NCBI RefSeq assembly: GCF_900996245.1 | Contig: NZ_CAAJGK010000096.1 | Coordinates: forward strand, 310,001-374,000 | Length of the DNA stretch: 64,000 bases | Direction: 5' to 3' | Origin: Paraburkholderia sp. BCC1886 | Lineage (GTDB): Bacteria > Pseudomonadota > Gammaproteobacteria > Burkholderiales > Burkholderiaceae | Shown here: piece by piece, positions 33,730 through 43,893 of the stretch | Numbering within the stretch: position 1 is the stretch's first letter | Layout of the letters: each line of letters begins with the position of its first letter | The notes under the pieces: generated by a model | What the model saw: the letters and a program-made list of their open reading frames with translations, nothing else | What the model was told of the DNA's origin: nothing | Databases searched by the model: none | Program-made: the position numbers and the translations under genes

Positions 33730-35043
33730 GTGAAGCTCAAGATGCCGAAGAAGAACACCGCCCGCAGCAAGCTGCCCAAGCCCGATGCCCGTCAATCTCT
33801 GCTGATCTCGCGCCGTAACGCGAGGATGGCGCGTTCGGCGCATGCGTACGTGCGCGGCAATACTAGCAAGTTCTACGAATGGCTCGACCAGATGGATAGC
33901 CACGCGCTGCCCGAGGGACCGGCCATCTGGATTTGCGGCGACTGCCACACCGGTAATCTGGGCCCCGTCGCCGATGCGCAAGGACGTGTCGAAATCCAGA
34001 TACGCGATCTCGATCAGACGGTGATCGGTAATCCGGCCCACGACCTGGTGCGGCTGGGTCTCTCACTGGCGACTGCCGCGCGCGGTTCCGATCTGCCGGG
34101 CGTGATGACCGTGCGGATGATGGAAGCGCTCGCGGAGGGTTACGAACGGGCCTTCGACGCGAGTGCAGACCCAGGTGCAAAAAACTCAGATATCAGAGAC
34201 GCGGACGCGAAAGCACCCTCGAACGGCTCCGCCGATCTCGTCGAGACGCCCAATGGCAAACCCGAAGCCGTCCGCGTCGTGATGAAGGAAGCGGTGCGCC
34301 GGTCGTGGCGGCATCTCGCCGAAGAACGTATCGAAGATATCGAGCCGAGCATTCCGCTCGGCGCACGCTTCTGGCCGCTCGCGAAAAGCGAGCGTCGCGA
34401 GATCGACACGCTGTTCGAGAAGCAGTCGCTCGCGCGGCTCGCCACCGTGCTGCGCGGCCGGGGCGATGCCGCTCAGGTCGAAGTGCTGGACGCCGCGTAC
34501 TGGGTGAAGGGGTGCAGTTCGCTCGGTCGTCTGCGTTATGCGGTGCTGCTCGACATCGACGGCGCGGCAGTGGAGGGCGACGATCTCTGTCTGATCGACA
34601 TCAAGGAAGCGGCGCAGGCTGCGGCGCCGCGTTATGCCGGCGTGCGCATGCCGCGCGATAACGCCGAACGGGTGGTCGAAGGAGCGCGGCATCTGTCGCC
34701 GTTGCTCGGCGAGCGGATGCGCGCGGCGCGTCTGTCGGACCGCGCGGTGGTGATCCGCGAACTGTTGCCGCAGGACATGAAGCTGACCATCGAGCAGTTG
34801 ACCCGCGACGAAGCCATGAAGGCCGCGCGTTTTCTGGCGCGGGTCGTAGGCCAGGCGCATGCCCGTCAGATGGACGCCGGGCAGCGTCGGGCGTGGCTGA
34901 CCGAGTTACGCCGCAACCGTTCGAAGACGCTCGACGCGCCGGGCTGGCTCTGGAAAAGCATTCTGGAACTGGTGAGCAGCCATTCGGTGGGCTATCTCGA
35001 ACATTGCCGTCGCTACGCGATGGAGCGGGACGGCAAGCGCTAG
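33730..35043 (+). CDS. DUF2252 family protein
   Basis: A 437-residue protein of the DUF2252 family, whose members have a kinase-like look but no proven activity. Landmarks are FYEWLDQMD, CGDCHTGNLGPV (resembling the catalytic loop HxDxxxxN of aminoglycoside-phosphotransferase folds) and IRDLDQTVIGNPAHDLVRL (resembling a metal-binding DxD). Residues about 140-180 hold a polar low-complexity insertion. GTG 33730 is the longest start; ATG 33742 is equally possible. It stands alone and converges on bcsC across a strong hairpin. A phosphotransferase role is only a guess from motif shape. Confidence 0.82.
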   Translation: MKLKMPKKNTARSKLPKPDARQSLLISRRNARMARSAHAYVRGNTSKFYEWLDQMDSHALPEGPAIWICGDCHTGNLGPVADAQGRVEIQIRDLDQTVIGNPAHDLVRLGLSLATAARGSDLPGVMTVRMMEALAEGYERAFDASADPGAKNSDIRDADAKAPSNGSADLVETPNGKPEAVRVVMKEAVRRSWRHLAEERIEDIEPSIPLGARFWPLAKSERREIDTLFEKQSLARLATVLRGRGDAAQVEVLDAAYWVKGCSSLGRLRYAVLLDIDGAAVEGDDLCLIDIKEAAQAAAPRYAGVRMPRDNAERVVEGARHLSPLLGERMRAARLSDRAVVIRELLPQDMKLTIEQLTRDEAMKAARFLARVVGQAHARQMDAGQRRAWLTELRRNRSKTLDAPGWLWKSILELVSSHSVGYLEHCRRYAMERDGKR

Positions 35044-35052
35044 GCGTTCGTC

Positions 35053-35090
35053 TGCCCGAGGCGCGGACGGAAAAACCGCGGCCTCGGGCA
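35053..35090. terminator. hairpin between converging DUF2252 and bcsC genes
   Basis: TGCCCGAGGCGCGG (35053-35066) pairs with CCGCGGCCTCGGGCA (35076-35090) with one bulged base and the loop ACGGAAAAA. Neither side has a T-run after the stem, so it may act as a 3' stabiliser or a factor-dependent terminator for either gene. Confidence 0.65.
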
Positions 35091-35109
35091 ATGCAGTTGG
35101 AACTGCCGC

Positions 35110-38100
35110 TCAGTTCGACAGCGACAGATACGGCGAAACCAGCGGCGTCGGCGGGAACGGCTGCACGCCCGTCTGCTTGCTGAAGCTATACCGCAGATAC
35201 ACCGCCGCGAGCCATTCACGGTACTCATAAGCGTTGCCGAGCGAAGCGGTCGCGCCGAACGCCAACTGCGGCGCCAACTGATATTCGCCGACTGCACTGA
35301 GCGAGTACGACACGCCGGTCTTGCTCTGACCCGGGTACACAGCCGTCGTACCGGTGCCGACGAACGCCGCGTTGGCAGCCGCCGCGGCCTGGCGGCCGGA
35401 GCCGTCGTTCAGCGGGAAGTAGTTCGACGCGTCCTGACGATAATGCTGCACGCCGATGGAGCCCTTCACGTCATAGGTGAACGGTCCGTTGCGGCCGCTC
35501 CACTCGACCGGCAGGTTCAGGATCACATATTGTTGCGGGCTGAAATAACCGCCCTGACCGTAGGTGAAGTACGACAGGTTCTTGTCGTAGGTCATTAGCG
35601 TGGTGTTCACGCCGACCGTCAGCGTCTGGTCGGCGTCTTTCAGCAGACGGGTATAGATGCCGCCGCCGCCCTTCACCGCACTGTTGCTCACGACGTTGGT
35701 ACCCTGGTAGAACTGGTACGAGCCGTTCACGTACAGACCGTTGGTGCCGTCGTCCCAGGCGAGGCTGGCGAGGCCGCCGTTCGACGTTACGCCGCCCCAT
35801 TCGAGACCGGATGCCTGGTCGTGCGCGCCTGCATACGACAGCAGACTGTCGGTGACCGCGCGTCGCGCGACGGCCAGCGAGTACGACACCTTGTCGGTGA
35901 CTGCGCCGTTGAATTGCGCGCCGCCCACGATGTTGGTCTCGCGGAAGCCGATCGGCGTGACGCCGACGTCCGCGCTGATATTGCGGCCTTCGTAACCGAC
36001 CGACAGGCCCACGCCGCTGGCGGTCTGGCTGCCGTAATTGTTGGTGCCGGCGATGGCCGCGGTTTCCGAATTCGTGCTCGATAGTCCGGCGCCGAAGCGC
36101 GCGAGTGTCGCCACGTTGCCCGACGCGGTGCCGGCATCGAGCGTGACCGGCGTGGCCGTCACGACGACGTGGCCGTTGCCTGCGGCGATGCGGCCTTGCA
36201 CGGGCGCTTCGATGTCGGTGACCGACGACAGACCGTCCTCGCCGGAACGATTGCGGAAAACGATCCCGCCCGACACCGTGCTCGACTGCTCGCGGTTGAT
36301 CTGCGCGAGTTCTTCGGCGACGCCGAGCGTCTGCGTGTTGGCCGTGGACGGCGGCGTGGGCGCATAGCTGCCGCCCGCGGCAGCGGGCTGCGCGTAGTAG
36401 GGCTGTGGCGGCTGTGGAATGTACGGCTGCTGCTGCGCGTACTGCTGCGGATACGGTTGATACTGCAGTGCGTAGCCCTGCTGTTGCTGCGGATAGGCCT
36501 GCTGCGCGTAGTACGGCTGCTGTGGCTGCGCGTAGCGTTGCTGCGTCTGACGCGGATAGCTCGGGGCGCGCGCGGTCGTCGTGCTATGGGTGGTCGTCTT
36601 CGGTGCGGTTTTCGTGACGGCGCGTTGTGTCGTCCTGCGCTGGACCGGATACGGTTGCGGTTGCATCGCACCGGTCTGCGCTTCGCGGGCAGCCGGGGAC
36701 ATCGGCCACGGAGTCGCTGCATAGCCGTCCGGGGCGCCGTATTGTTGCTGCGGGTAGCCTTGTTGATAGCCCTGCTGCTGATACGTCTGCTGCGGATACT
36801 GCTGATACTGGGCTTGCTGCTGATACTGCGGCTGTTGCTGATACTGCGCCTGATAGTTCTGCTGCGGATACGCCTGCTGTTGAGCGTAGCCTTGCGGCTG
36901 CGGATAACCCTGCTGCTGCTGATACTGAGCCGGCTGCTGATACTGGCCCTGCTGTGCATACCCCGGGTTGTACTGAGCCGGGTTGTACTGCGGCTGTGAC
37001 TGAGCCTGCGACTGCACCTGCGCCGCGCCCTGTCCCGGATACGGTTGCAGCGGCGCACCCGACTGGCTCGACCCGGTGTTCTCCTGGCCGTAGCCGCTCG
37101 AGTCGCCATACGCATCGTCGCCCGGAACAGTTGCGCTGCCATAAGGCATCCCGCCCGGTGCGGCATTCGGCGAATAAGGCTGGCCCGGAGCCCGCGACGG
37201 GGTACCGTAAGGCGCAACATAAGGCGCCACATAAGGCGCGGGCTGCGAAGGCGGCGGATAGTTCGGCACGGTCTGTGTCGGCAAGGAAGACTGCGAATAC
37301 GGAAGCGTCGCCCGCGCGGCATTGAAGCCGCCGGCGGACGCGGAGTTGTCAGCACTGGCCGACGCGGGTACGGCGGTTTTGCCTTCGAAAGGATTAGTGC
37401 CCGGCAGCGGCGTCGCGCCGATCCGGCGCATCGCCACTTCCCAGCCACGCGGCACGTTGCCCGCGCTCGCGGTGCGGGGCGAATTCGGCATCAACGGCGT
37501 GTTCGCGGCGATCAGCGAGCGTTGCAGATACGTCGCGGCCAGCGACAGCTTGCCCTGGGCGCGATACATGCGGCCGACGGTCGCCAGCACGCTCGGGTCG
37601 CCCGGCGCGGCGGCGAGCGCCTGTTTGGCGAGCGTCTCCGCATAGTTGAACTGCTTCGCGCCGACTGCGGCAGGAATGGTCGCCTGCAACAGGCTCAGGT
37701 CGTCGGGACGGCGTTGCAGCGCGGCGCGATAACTCGCGAGCGCGTTGTTATCGTCGCCGGCGCTCGTGTACAGACGTCCGAGCGCGGCCTGCAGATCGGG
37801 GTTGTCGGGCATCGAGGCGAGCCACGGCGCGATCACTTCATAAGCGCTAGCCAGATCGCCGCTAAGCCGCACCGTATCGCATTGCTTGATGACGATGCCG
37901 ACATTCAGATTGCCGAAGTCGGTGCGTTGCTGCGGCGTGAGCGGCATGGCGGCGAGGCGGCGCATCACCGGGCCGAGTTCGGCGTCCTGCTGGGCCGCCG
38001 ACAGGATGCCCGCGTATTGCAGCAGCAGATCGGTATTGCCCGGCGCCGCGCTCATCGCGCTGCGCACGAGGCCGAGCGCGCGGGTCGGGTCTCCCGCCTG

Positions 38101-40029
38101 CTGGTAAGCACCGGCGATCACGCCGACCAGTTCGGGACTGTTGCCGGCCACCGGTTCGGCGGCGCGCAGGGTGGCGAGCGCCTGCTGGTTCTGACCGTTC
38201 TTCGCCATCCGCGTGGCGAGGTCGGCCTGTTGATGCACCCACAGCCGATGCTGCAGCACGGTCATCGCGTCGGTACGCTGGGCGGCCGGAATCCGGTCGA
38301 GTTGCGCGAGACCCGTCGACCAGTCCTGTGTTTCGGCGGACAACAACGCGCTTGCATACAGCGCGTCGGTCATGTCCGGATGCGCGGCGAGCAGGCCGTC
38401 CATCATGCTGCGGGCGTTGGCGACCGCCCCCTGACGCACGTAGATGCGCGCGAGGTCGAGACGCAGCCACGGATCGTCGGGCGTATTCAGCAGCGCGTCT
38501 TCGAACAGACTGCGCGCGCTGCCCAGATCGCCGCGTGCTTCGGCAGCACGCGCCTGAGCGGCCTGTGCTTCGCCACGCAGACGGTTGATGCCGCCGGCCT
38601 TCGACTGCTGTTCGGTGTTCAACTGATTGGCGAACTGCAGCGCTTCGTCGCCGCGGCCTTGCGCGGCGAGCGAGCCGACCAGTCCGCGGATCGCATCGGG
38701 ATTGTCGGCCTGACGGCGCAATGCCATCCGGTACGCCTGTTCGGCGCCGGCCGGATCGTGATTCGCGAGCAGCATCTCGCCGAGCAGCACCTGCGCGGTG
38801 ACGTCGGACGGATTCGCCGCGATCGCCCGTTCGAACAGCGACTTGGCCTGCGCGAACTGACCGTTGCTGCGCGCGCCGATCGCGTCGCTGGTGTAGCTCC
38901 AGTAGGTCGCGCTGTCGAGCGCGGTTTTCCAGCGCGCCGGATTGCCGCTGCGCGACGCACGTTCCAGATAGTTGCGCGCCTCGGTGAAATGCTCCTGTTT
39001 CAGTTCGACGATACCCATGCCGCCGAGCGCGTCGGTGTCGTTCGGGCTGTTCGCCAGCACCGCAGCAAACTTGCTGCGCGCGGTAGCGACGTCGTTGCGA
39101 TCGAGCGCGGCGAAACCGTCGCCGACCGTGCGGCCGCGCACGTCGACACTCGCGCCCGCACCAGCGCCGGCCTGCGCGCTGTCGCGCGCGGATTTGTCCT
39201 GCTGCACCATCGAATCGAAGCGCGCCTTGACGGCGGCGTCATCGGGCGCGGCTTGCAGATAGGCCTGATACAGCGCGGAGTCCGACGGCCGCGCGTCGAG
39301 CCACAACAAGGCCTGGCGCCAGCTTTTTTTCGCCGGTGCGCCCACGCTGCTGTCGGCGCTCAGTTTTTGCAGCCGCGCGATACCGTCGCGACGCGTCACG
39401 TCGCGATAAGTGAGGTGCTGCGCGTAGGCGAGGCCGAAGCGCGGATCGTTCGGGTTGTCGCGCGCGAGCTGTTCGAGGCCGCGGCGCGCCTGATCCCAGC
39501 CCTGCGGTGTCGCCGAGAGGGCCTGGTAATACTCGAGTTGCAGTTCGGGCGTGGCCGGCTTGCCGTCCAGCGCGCGCTGATATTCCTGCACGGCGCTGGC
39601 GCTCTGGCCGGCTTGCGCGAGGCGCCGCGCGTCGTTCACGGTCTGATCGCGCTCGCTCGATTCACCGAGCCGGCGGCCCAGTTCGTCGATGCTCGGATAA
39701 GTCGGCGCAACCGCCTTCAGACGCGCGAGATATTGCTGGGCGCCCGCACCGTCCTTGCGGTCGGCCATCACCATGCCCATCCCGAACAGCGCGTCGGGCT
39801 GCTTCGGATCGATCCGCAGCACTTTGAGCCAGGCCTGTTCGGCAAGGTCGCCGCGCTGATGCGACTGCCAGTACTTGCCCTGATCGATCAGCACACTCAG
39901 CGGATCTTTGGTGGCCTGCGCGAGCGCGTCGGGCGAGGCCATCGCCACGCAGCACACGGCGGTAACGCTCAGCGCCACCTGTAATGTACGCAACGGGCGC
40001 AACGACATCGCGAGGGTGGTCAGGCGCAT
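35110..40029 (-). CDS. bcsC: cellulose export protein BcsC with long Gln/Tyr/Pro-rich insert
   Basis: A 1639-residue outer-membrane cellulose export porin. The signal peptide ends at ALA-QAT (about residue 37). A tetratricopeptide superhelix fills about 40-870 (repeats such as PDALFGMGMVMADRKDGAGAQQYL) and would scaffold the periplasmic path from BcsA/B. Residues about 884-1220 are low complexity: Pro/Ser/Ala-rich, then dominated by Gln, Tyr and Pro (about 1004-1211). The BcsC C-terminal beta-barrel occupies about 1240-1639. The protein is several hundred residues longer than the E. coli one (about 1150). Its start overlaps the end of bcsZ by 10 bp, so it is last in the bcs operon. Confidence 0.95.
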   Translation of the reverse strand: MRLTTLAMSLRPLRTLQVALSVTAVCCVAMASPDALAQATKDPLSVLIDQGKYWQSHQRGDLAEQAWLKVLRIDPKQPDALFGMGMVMADRKDGAGAQQYLARLKAVAPTYPSIDELGRRLGESSERDQTVNDARRLAQAGQSASAVQEYQRALDGKPATPELQLEYYQALSATPQGWDQARRGLEQLARDNPNDPRFGLAYAQHLTYRDVTRRDGIARLQKLSADSSVGAPAKKSWRQALLWLDARPSDSALYQAYLQAAPDDAAVKARFDSMVQQDKSARDSAQAGAGAGASVDVRGRTVGDGFAALDRNDVATARSKFAAVLANSPNDTDALGGMGIVELKQEHFTEARNYLERASRSGNPARWKTALDSATYWSYTSDAIGARSNGQFAQAKSLFERAIAANPSDVTAQVLLGEMLLANHDPAGAEQAYRMALRRQADNPDAIRGLVGSLAAQGRGDEALQFANQLNTEQQSKAGGINRLRGEAQAAQARAAEARGDLGSARSLFEDALLNTPDDPWLRLDLARIYVRQGAVANARSMMDGLLAAHPDMTDALYASALLSAETQDWSTGLAQLDRIPAAQRTDAMTVLQHRLWVHQQADLATRMAKNGQNQQALATLRAAEPVAGNSPELVGVIAGAYQQAGDPTRALGLVRSAMSAAPGNTDLLLQYAGILSAAQQDAELGPVMRRLAAMPLTPQQRTDFGNLNVGIVIKQCDTVRLSGDLASAYEVIAPWLASMPDNPDLQAALGRLYTSAGDDNNALASYRAALQRRPDDLSLLQATIPAAVGAKQFNYAETLAKQALAAAPGDPSVLATVGRMYRAQGKLSLAATYLQRSLIAANTPLMPNSPRTASAGNVPRGWEVAMRRIGATPLPGTNPFEGKTAVPASASADNSASAGGFNAARATLPYSQSSLPTQTVPNYPPPSQPAPYVAPYVAPYGTPSRAPGQPYSPNAAPGGMPYGSATVPGDDAYGDSSGYGQENTGSSQSGAPLQPYPGQGAAQVQSQAQSQPQYNPAQYNPGYAQQGQYQQPAQYQQQQGYPQPQGYAQQQAYPQQNYQAQYQQQPQYQQQAQYQQYPQQTYQQQGYQQGYPQQQYGAPDGYAATPWPMSPAAREAQTGAMQPQPYPVQRRTTQRAVTKTAPKTTTHSTTTARAPSYPRQTQQRYAQPQQPYYAQQAYPQQQQGYALQYQPYPQQYAQQQPYIPQPPQPYYAQPAAAGGSYAPTPPSTANTQTLGVAEELAQINREQSSTVSGGIVFRNRSGEDGLSSVTDIEAPVQGRIAAGNGHVVVTATPVTLDAGTASGNVATLARFGAGLSSTNSETAAIAGTNNYGSQTASGVGLSVGYEGRNISADVGVTPIGFRETNIVGGAQFNGAVTDKVSYSLAVARRAVTDSLLSYAGAHDQASGLEWGGVTSNGGLASLAWDDGTNGLYVNGSYQFYQGTNVVSNSAVKGGGGIYTRLLKDADQTLTVGVNTTLMTYDKNLSYFTYGQGGYFSPQQYVILNLPVEWSGRNGPFTYDVKGSIGVQHYRQDASNYFPLNDGSGRQAAAAANAAFVGTGTTAVYPGQSKTGVSYSLSAVGEYQLAPQLAFGATASLGNAYEYREWLAAVYLRYSFSKQTGVQPFPPTPLVSPYLSLSN

Positions 40030-41231
40030 CCATTTCTCCAGGCAGGCACGAGGCGGCCGGCTTCGTCGAAGCGATAGCGGCCGTCGATGAAACCCGTGCC
40101 GAACAAGCCCAGCACACGATCGTAGTAAACCGGTTCACGGCCCGGCACCGACACGTCCAGCGCGCTCAGATGCGTGCGCGCGAGGCCGAGGCCGTGCTCG
40201 TCGCCGAGCGATCTGAAGTACGGCGCAAGCGCGCCCCAGTAGCTGAGCGGCCCTTCGCCGCTCGCCGCGCCGCTGGTGGACGACACCTTCTCCGGCGGAT
40301 AGCCGTTCTGCGCGACGCGCGCGCGCATGCCGCCGAGCGCCGCGAGCCAGGGCTTCGCGAGACGGTCGGCGGGCGAGGTGAGGCCGGCCCACAGATACGT
40401 GCGGATGGCGTCGTAGCTGCCGACGTCGCCGTTCTTCGGGTCGACCACGAACTGGCCGTTCTGCCAGGCCGCCCAGTCGGGCGCGAAGCCTTGCGGCGAA
40501 GTCGTCTTGACGAGCTTGTAGGCGCTGTCGGCGAGCCGGTTCCACGGGCCGCCGGGCTGTGCCTGAGCGAGCGCGCGCAGCACCGGCAAGGGCAGATAGC
40601 TCGGGTTCATCCGCGTGACGCCGTTTTCGACGAAGCCTTGCGGTCCGGGCAGCAGCATCGGGCCGACACCCGACAGGCTGGTGGTTTCCTGGCGCGCGAT
40701 CTGTGCGGCGAGCGCCATGCCCAACTGCGTATAGCTCGCGTCCTGCCATAAACGGCCGGCTTGCAGCAGGTCGTAGGCAATCCACAGGTCCGAGTCGGCG
40801 GCGGAGTTCGGGTCGAGCACGCCGAAGCTGCCGTCCGGTTTTCTGCCCCATTGCCAGGCCGGCAGCCGCACGTTCTGGCCGTCGAACTGATTGCCCGCGA
40901 GATTGCTGCGGGTCCAGCCGAGCAGCCGGTCGAAGGTCGCGCGGTCGTTCGCGACCAGCGCGAAGAACATCGCGTACGACTGGCCTTCCGAGGTGGTCTG
41001 CTGGGTCGGCGTCGAGTAGTCGACCACGCGGCCGTCGGCCTGCACGAAGCGTTCGACGAACAGCCGGTAGCCGGTCCAGTCGCCGCAGGCGCCGGGCGCG
41101 GGGGCCGGCGCGCTCTGCGATACCTTCATGATGCTGGCCAAACAAGTAGACGCCGCCAGTCCTAGTCCTAGTCCTACGCCCAGGCCTAGCGTCAGCGCCA
41201 CGCCGATCTTTCTGTTGAGTCGAACCTGCAT
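40020..41231 (-). CDS. bcsZ: BcsZ endo-beta-1,4-glucanase (GH8)
   Basis: A 403-residue periplasmic cellulase of glycoside hydrolase family 8 that trims nascent cellulose and aids export. The signal peptide contains a Gly/Leu run (GLGVGLGLGLAAS) encoded by short repeats in the DNA. The catalytic region has the candidate acid Glu82 in TSEGQSYAMFF, Asp148 in DSDLWIAYDLL, and Asp274 in YDAIRTYLWAG, which matches the base of E. coli BcsZ. It lies 10 bp after bcsB and overlaps bcsC, the usual order A-B-Z-C. Confidence 0.95.
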   Translation of the reverse strand: MQVRLNRKIGVALTLGLGVGLGLGLAASTCLASIMKVSQSAPAPAPGACGDWTGYRLFVERFVQADGRVVDYSTPTQQTTSEGQSYAMFFALVANDRATFDRLLGWTRSNLAGNQFDGQNVRLPAWQWGRKPDGSFGVLDPNSAADSDLWIAYDLLQAGRLWQDASYTQLGMALAAQIARQETTSLSGVGPMLLPGPQGFVENGVTRMNPSYLPLPVLRALAQAQPGGPWNRLADSAYKLVKTTSPQGFAPDWAAWQNGQFVVDPKNGDVGSYDAIRTYLWAGLTSPADRLAKPWLAALGGMRARVAQNGYPPEKVSSTSGAASGEGPLSYWGALAPYFRSLGDEHGLGLARTHLSALDVSVPGREPVYYDRVLGLFGTGFIDGRYRFDEAGRLVPAWRNGCA

Positions 41232-41241
41232 AACTGTCCTG

Positions 41242-43890
41242 TTAATCCCTCAGGCGGCGCGCGGCGATGCCACGCAGCGTCCGGTAGAACACGCCGGCGA
41301 TGACCAGCGCGGCCAGCACGCCGCCCAGCATCAGCAGCAGCGGATGCGACGACAGCGCCCAGCGCAGATACTCCTGCGGCGACAGATGGCCGATGTAGTA
41401 CACCTCGCCATTCGACGTGATGGTCACCGTGCGGCCGTGGATCACGGCCATCGCGCCTTGAATCTCCGGCAGCACGTCGGAGTCGAGCAGGGCGGCCGAG
41501 AGATCCGCGTCGGACTGGCCGGCCGCGCTCACCAGCGCGACCGCGCTGCGGTCCTTCTGCAACGGCGACTCGAAACCGGTCAGGAGCGCCGCGCCGTTCG
41601 AACTCACGAGCGTCAGGTCCGCACGGGCCGGCGCGCGTTCGACACCGCGCTCGCCATGCCACCAGTCTTCCAGTTTGAAGACCACGTCGGACAGCTGGAA
41701 CGTGCGCGAATCGCCGTCGCTCGAGAACGGCATCGACTTGGCCCAGCGTTGCAGCAGCGGCTGCTTGCCCGGTGCGCCGAAAATCAGCAGGTCCTTGTTG
41801 GCGAGGCGGTCGACGTCGTCGGCGCCGGCCACGGTGACGCCGGTGACCGGATAGCCGGTCGACGCGCCCATGCGGCCCATCGTCAGCAGATACAGGCTGT
41901 AATCGCTCGAATCGGCGTCGTTCGGCAGGATGACCGCGGTTTGCGACAGGTCGGCCATCCGCGTGAACGGAAAGCCGCTATTGGCGAACGCGGCCAGATC
42001 GGGCAGCGCCATGTAGTGCGGAAACGACGACAGGTCGATGGTCGAATTCGGGTCGATTGCGCCGACCACATTGTCGAGCAGACGGCCATGACATTCGCCG
42101 GTGTTCGGGATGTCGTAGTAGAAGTGCAGGCGCAATTGCGTGCGCGGCGTCAGCAGCAGCGGCGGAATATGCAGCATGCGGCGCGCTTCGGCGGTGCCGT
42201 CGGGCAGGATGTTCGCGAAGTAATGGCTCAGTTCGAACACCGACGCGGATTCGGCGGGAATCGGCAAGGACTGCACGAAGCCGTTGTTGACGCTGACGTT
42301 CAGCGACGAGCGGTCGCGCTGCGGGCGCACGGTGTAGCGGTAGCGCAGGTCGATCGGCGCGCCGTCGGTGTGCCACATGAACAGGTCGGGCGGTACGCGC
42401 AGGTTCACGTGCACGGCGTCGGCGTCGTAGCCCGACACGCTCAGGTCGCGCGCGTCGGCCAGTTCGCCGAAACGCACCGCGCGGTTGGTGGGCAGCCAGT
42501 TCGGCGCGTCGTACGGCTCGCGCGGCAGCAGGTCGTTCAGACGCGTGATGGTCGCGCTCGGGCCCGACAGCGTGTTCTGACCGATACCGAGCGTGCTCGC
42601 GGCGGTCTTCAGTTCCGCTTCCGTGCGCCCGAGCACCAGCAGCAGCTTGCCGCGCGCCGGCGCTTCGCGATCCACCACGGCGATGGTCGGACCGGAGATC
42701 GCGGGAATCGCGATGCCGGACGGGCGGTTGTCGTCGGTGGCGAACACGACGGCGTTACCCGACAGCGGCGCGTTGTCGAGTTGCGACGGGAATACCGCGC
42801 CGCGATAGCCGGCCAGTGCGCCGAACCACGACGCGACGATGCCGCCCGCTTCGAGCGTGCCGGGACCCGGATGCTGCGGGAACACGAACGGCAGTTCCAG
42901 ACGCCGCACGTCGCGTCGATCGAAGAACGGTTGCGGCAACGCGGCCAGATCCGGTTTGGTCGCGAGCGACGCGTAGGTCAGGTCGAGCGAACTCGCATTG
43001 CTGACGGTCGCCCACAGCGCGGAGTTCGCCGGGTCTTCGCAACTGGTCGTGTAATGACCGATCAGTTGCACGTTCAGGTGGTTGAATTCGGTGATGAAGC
43101 GCGGATCGATCGACACGTCGCGCGCCACCAGCATGCCGGCCTGGTCGTGCGGAACCGGCAGCGTCGCGGCCGTTTCGCCGTTCACCAGCACTTTCAGCTG
43201 GGAGATATTGGTGAGCAGCGCGGGCGAGTAGCTATAGACCAGATGCAGGATCGCGCCGGTCACCACTTCGTCGTTGCGCACCGAAAACGCCACGCCGTTC
43301 TGGCCGTCGACGCCGCGCAGTTGCAGCGGGTCGAGCGCGCCGAGATCGGCGAACGTGAGGGTTTGACGGCGGCCGCCCGGCACTTGCGTGCCCGGTTCGG
43401 CGGTGGTCGGGGTCCGGATGCCGAGCGCTTTGACCGACGAGGCGGCGAGCGCGGGCGTCGGCGTGGCCAGTTGCGGCTGAGCGATCGCGTTCGGGTCGTA
43501 AGTAACGGCGGGGCTCGGCGCGGGGACGCTGCCCATGCCGGTCGCGACGGAAGTGGCGCCGGCCGATCCGCCGACCGGGCCACCCGGCAGCGGCGCGGCA
43601 AGCGTCGCACCGGCTGCCGGTGCGGCGGTGCGGGCGTTGCCCGAGTTGCCCGTGCTGGACGAGTTACCGGCGCCGCCCGTGGTCGCGGCCACCGTTTCCG
43701 CGGCGCTCGCCAGCGGCACGGCCAGCGCGCTCAGCGCCGTCTGCAGCGCGAGCCAGCAAGCTACGCCGCGCATGAACCGTGGCGAAGCGGGGCGGCCGAA
43801 CAGGCCAGTCGAGGACCCCGACGACGCGCCCGCTTCATTGCGCTCGTGAGCCGAGCGTTCGATGTTGTTCTTCGCCATCCTGTTGCGCAT
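41242..43890 (-). CDS. bcsB: BcsB periplasmic cellulose synthase subunit
   Basis: An 882-residue membrane-anchored periplasmic partner of BcsA. A signal/anchor lies at the N-terminus, then a low-complexity Ala/Gly/Pro linker (about 70-150). The carbohydrate-binding and flavodoxin-like repeats follow (RRQTLTFADLGALDPLQLRG; TYDPNAIAQP before it). One C-terminal transmembrane helix (LLLMLGGVLAALVIAGVFY) docks to BcsA. The ATG at 43890 is 3 bp after the bcsA stop; ATG 43878 is possible. BcsB does not bind c-di-GMP itself, although older names say so; sensing is done by the BcsA PilZ domain. Confidence 0.95.
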   Translation of the reverse strand: MRNRMAKNNIERSAHERNEAGASSGSSTGLFGRPASPRFMRGVACWLALQTALSALAVPLASAAETVAATTGGAGNSSSTGNSGNARTAAPAAGATLAAPLPGGPVGGSAGATSVATGMGSVPAPSPAVTYDPNAIAQPQLATPTPALAASSVKALGIRTPTTAEPGTQVPGGRRQTLTFADLGALDPLQLRGVDGQNGVAFSVRNDEVVTGAILHLVYSYSPALLTNISQLKVLVNGETAATLPVPHDQAGMLVARDVSIDPRFITEFNHLNVQLIGHYTTSCEDPANSALWATVSNASSLDLTYASLATKPDLAALPQPFFDRRDVRRLELPFVFPQHPGPGTLEAGGIVASWFGALAGYRGAVFPSQLDNAPLSGNAVVFATDDNRPSGIAIPAISGPTIAVVDREAPARGKLLLVLGRTEAELKTAASTLGIGQNTLSGPSATITRLNDLLPREPYDAPNWLPTNRAVRFGELADARDLSVSGYDADAVHVNLRVPPDLFMWHTDGAPIDLRYRYTVRPQRDRSSLNVSVNNGFVQSLPIPAESASVFELSHYFANILPDGTAEARRMLHIPPLLLTPRTQLRLHFYYDIPNTGECHGRLLDNVVGAIDPNSTIDLSSFPHYMALPDLAAFANSGFPFTRMADLSQTAVILPNDADSSDYSLYLLTMGRMGASTGYPVTGVTVAGADDVDRLANKDLLIFGAPGKQPLLQRWAKSMPFSSDGDSRTFQLSDVVFKLEDWWHGERGVERAPARADLTLVSSNGAALLTGFESPLQKDRSAVALVSAAGQSDADLSAALLDSDVLPEIQGAMAVIHGRTVTITSNGEVYYIGHLSPQEYLRWALSSHPLLLMLGGVLAALVIAGVFYRTLRGIAARRLRD

Positions 43891-43893
43891 AGA

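Noticed and set aside
37045..39984. 979-codon open frame on the + strand opposite bcsC
   Set aside because: It is exactly antisense to the TPR part of bcsC, has an Arg/Gln/His-rich composition with no recognisable domain, and is expected in high-GC DNA.
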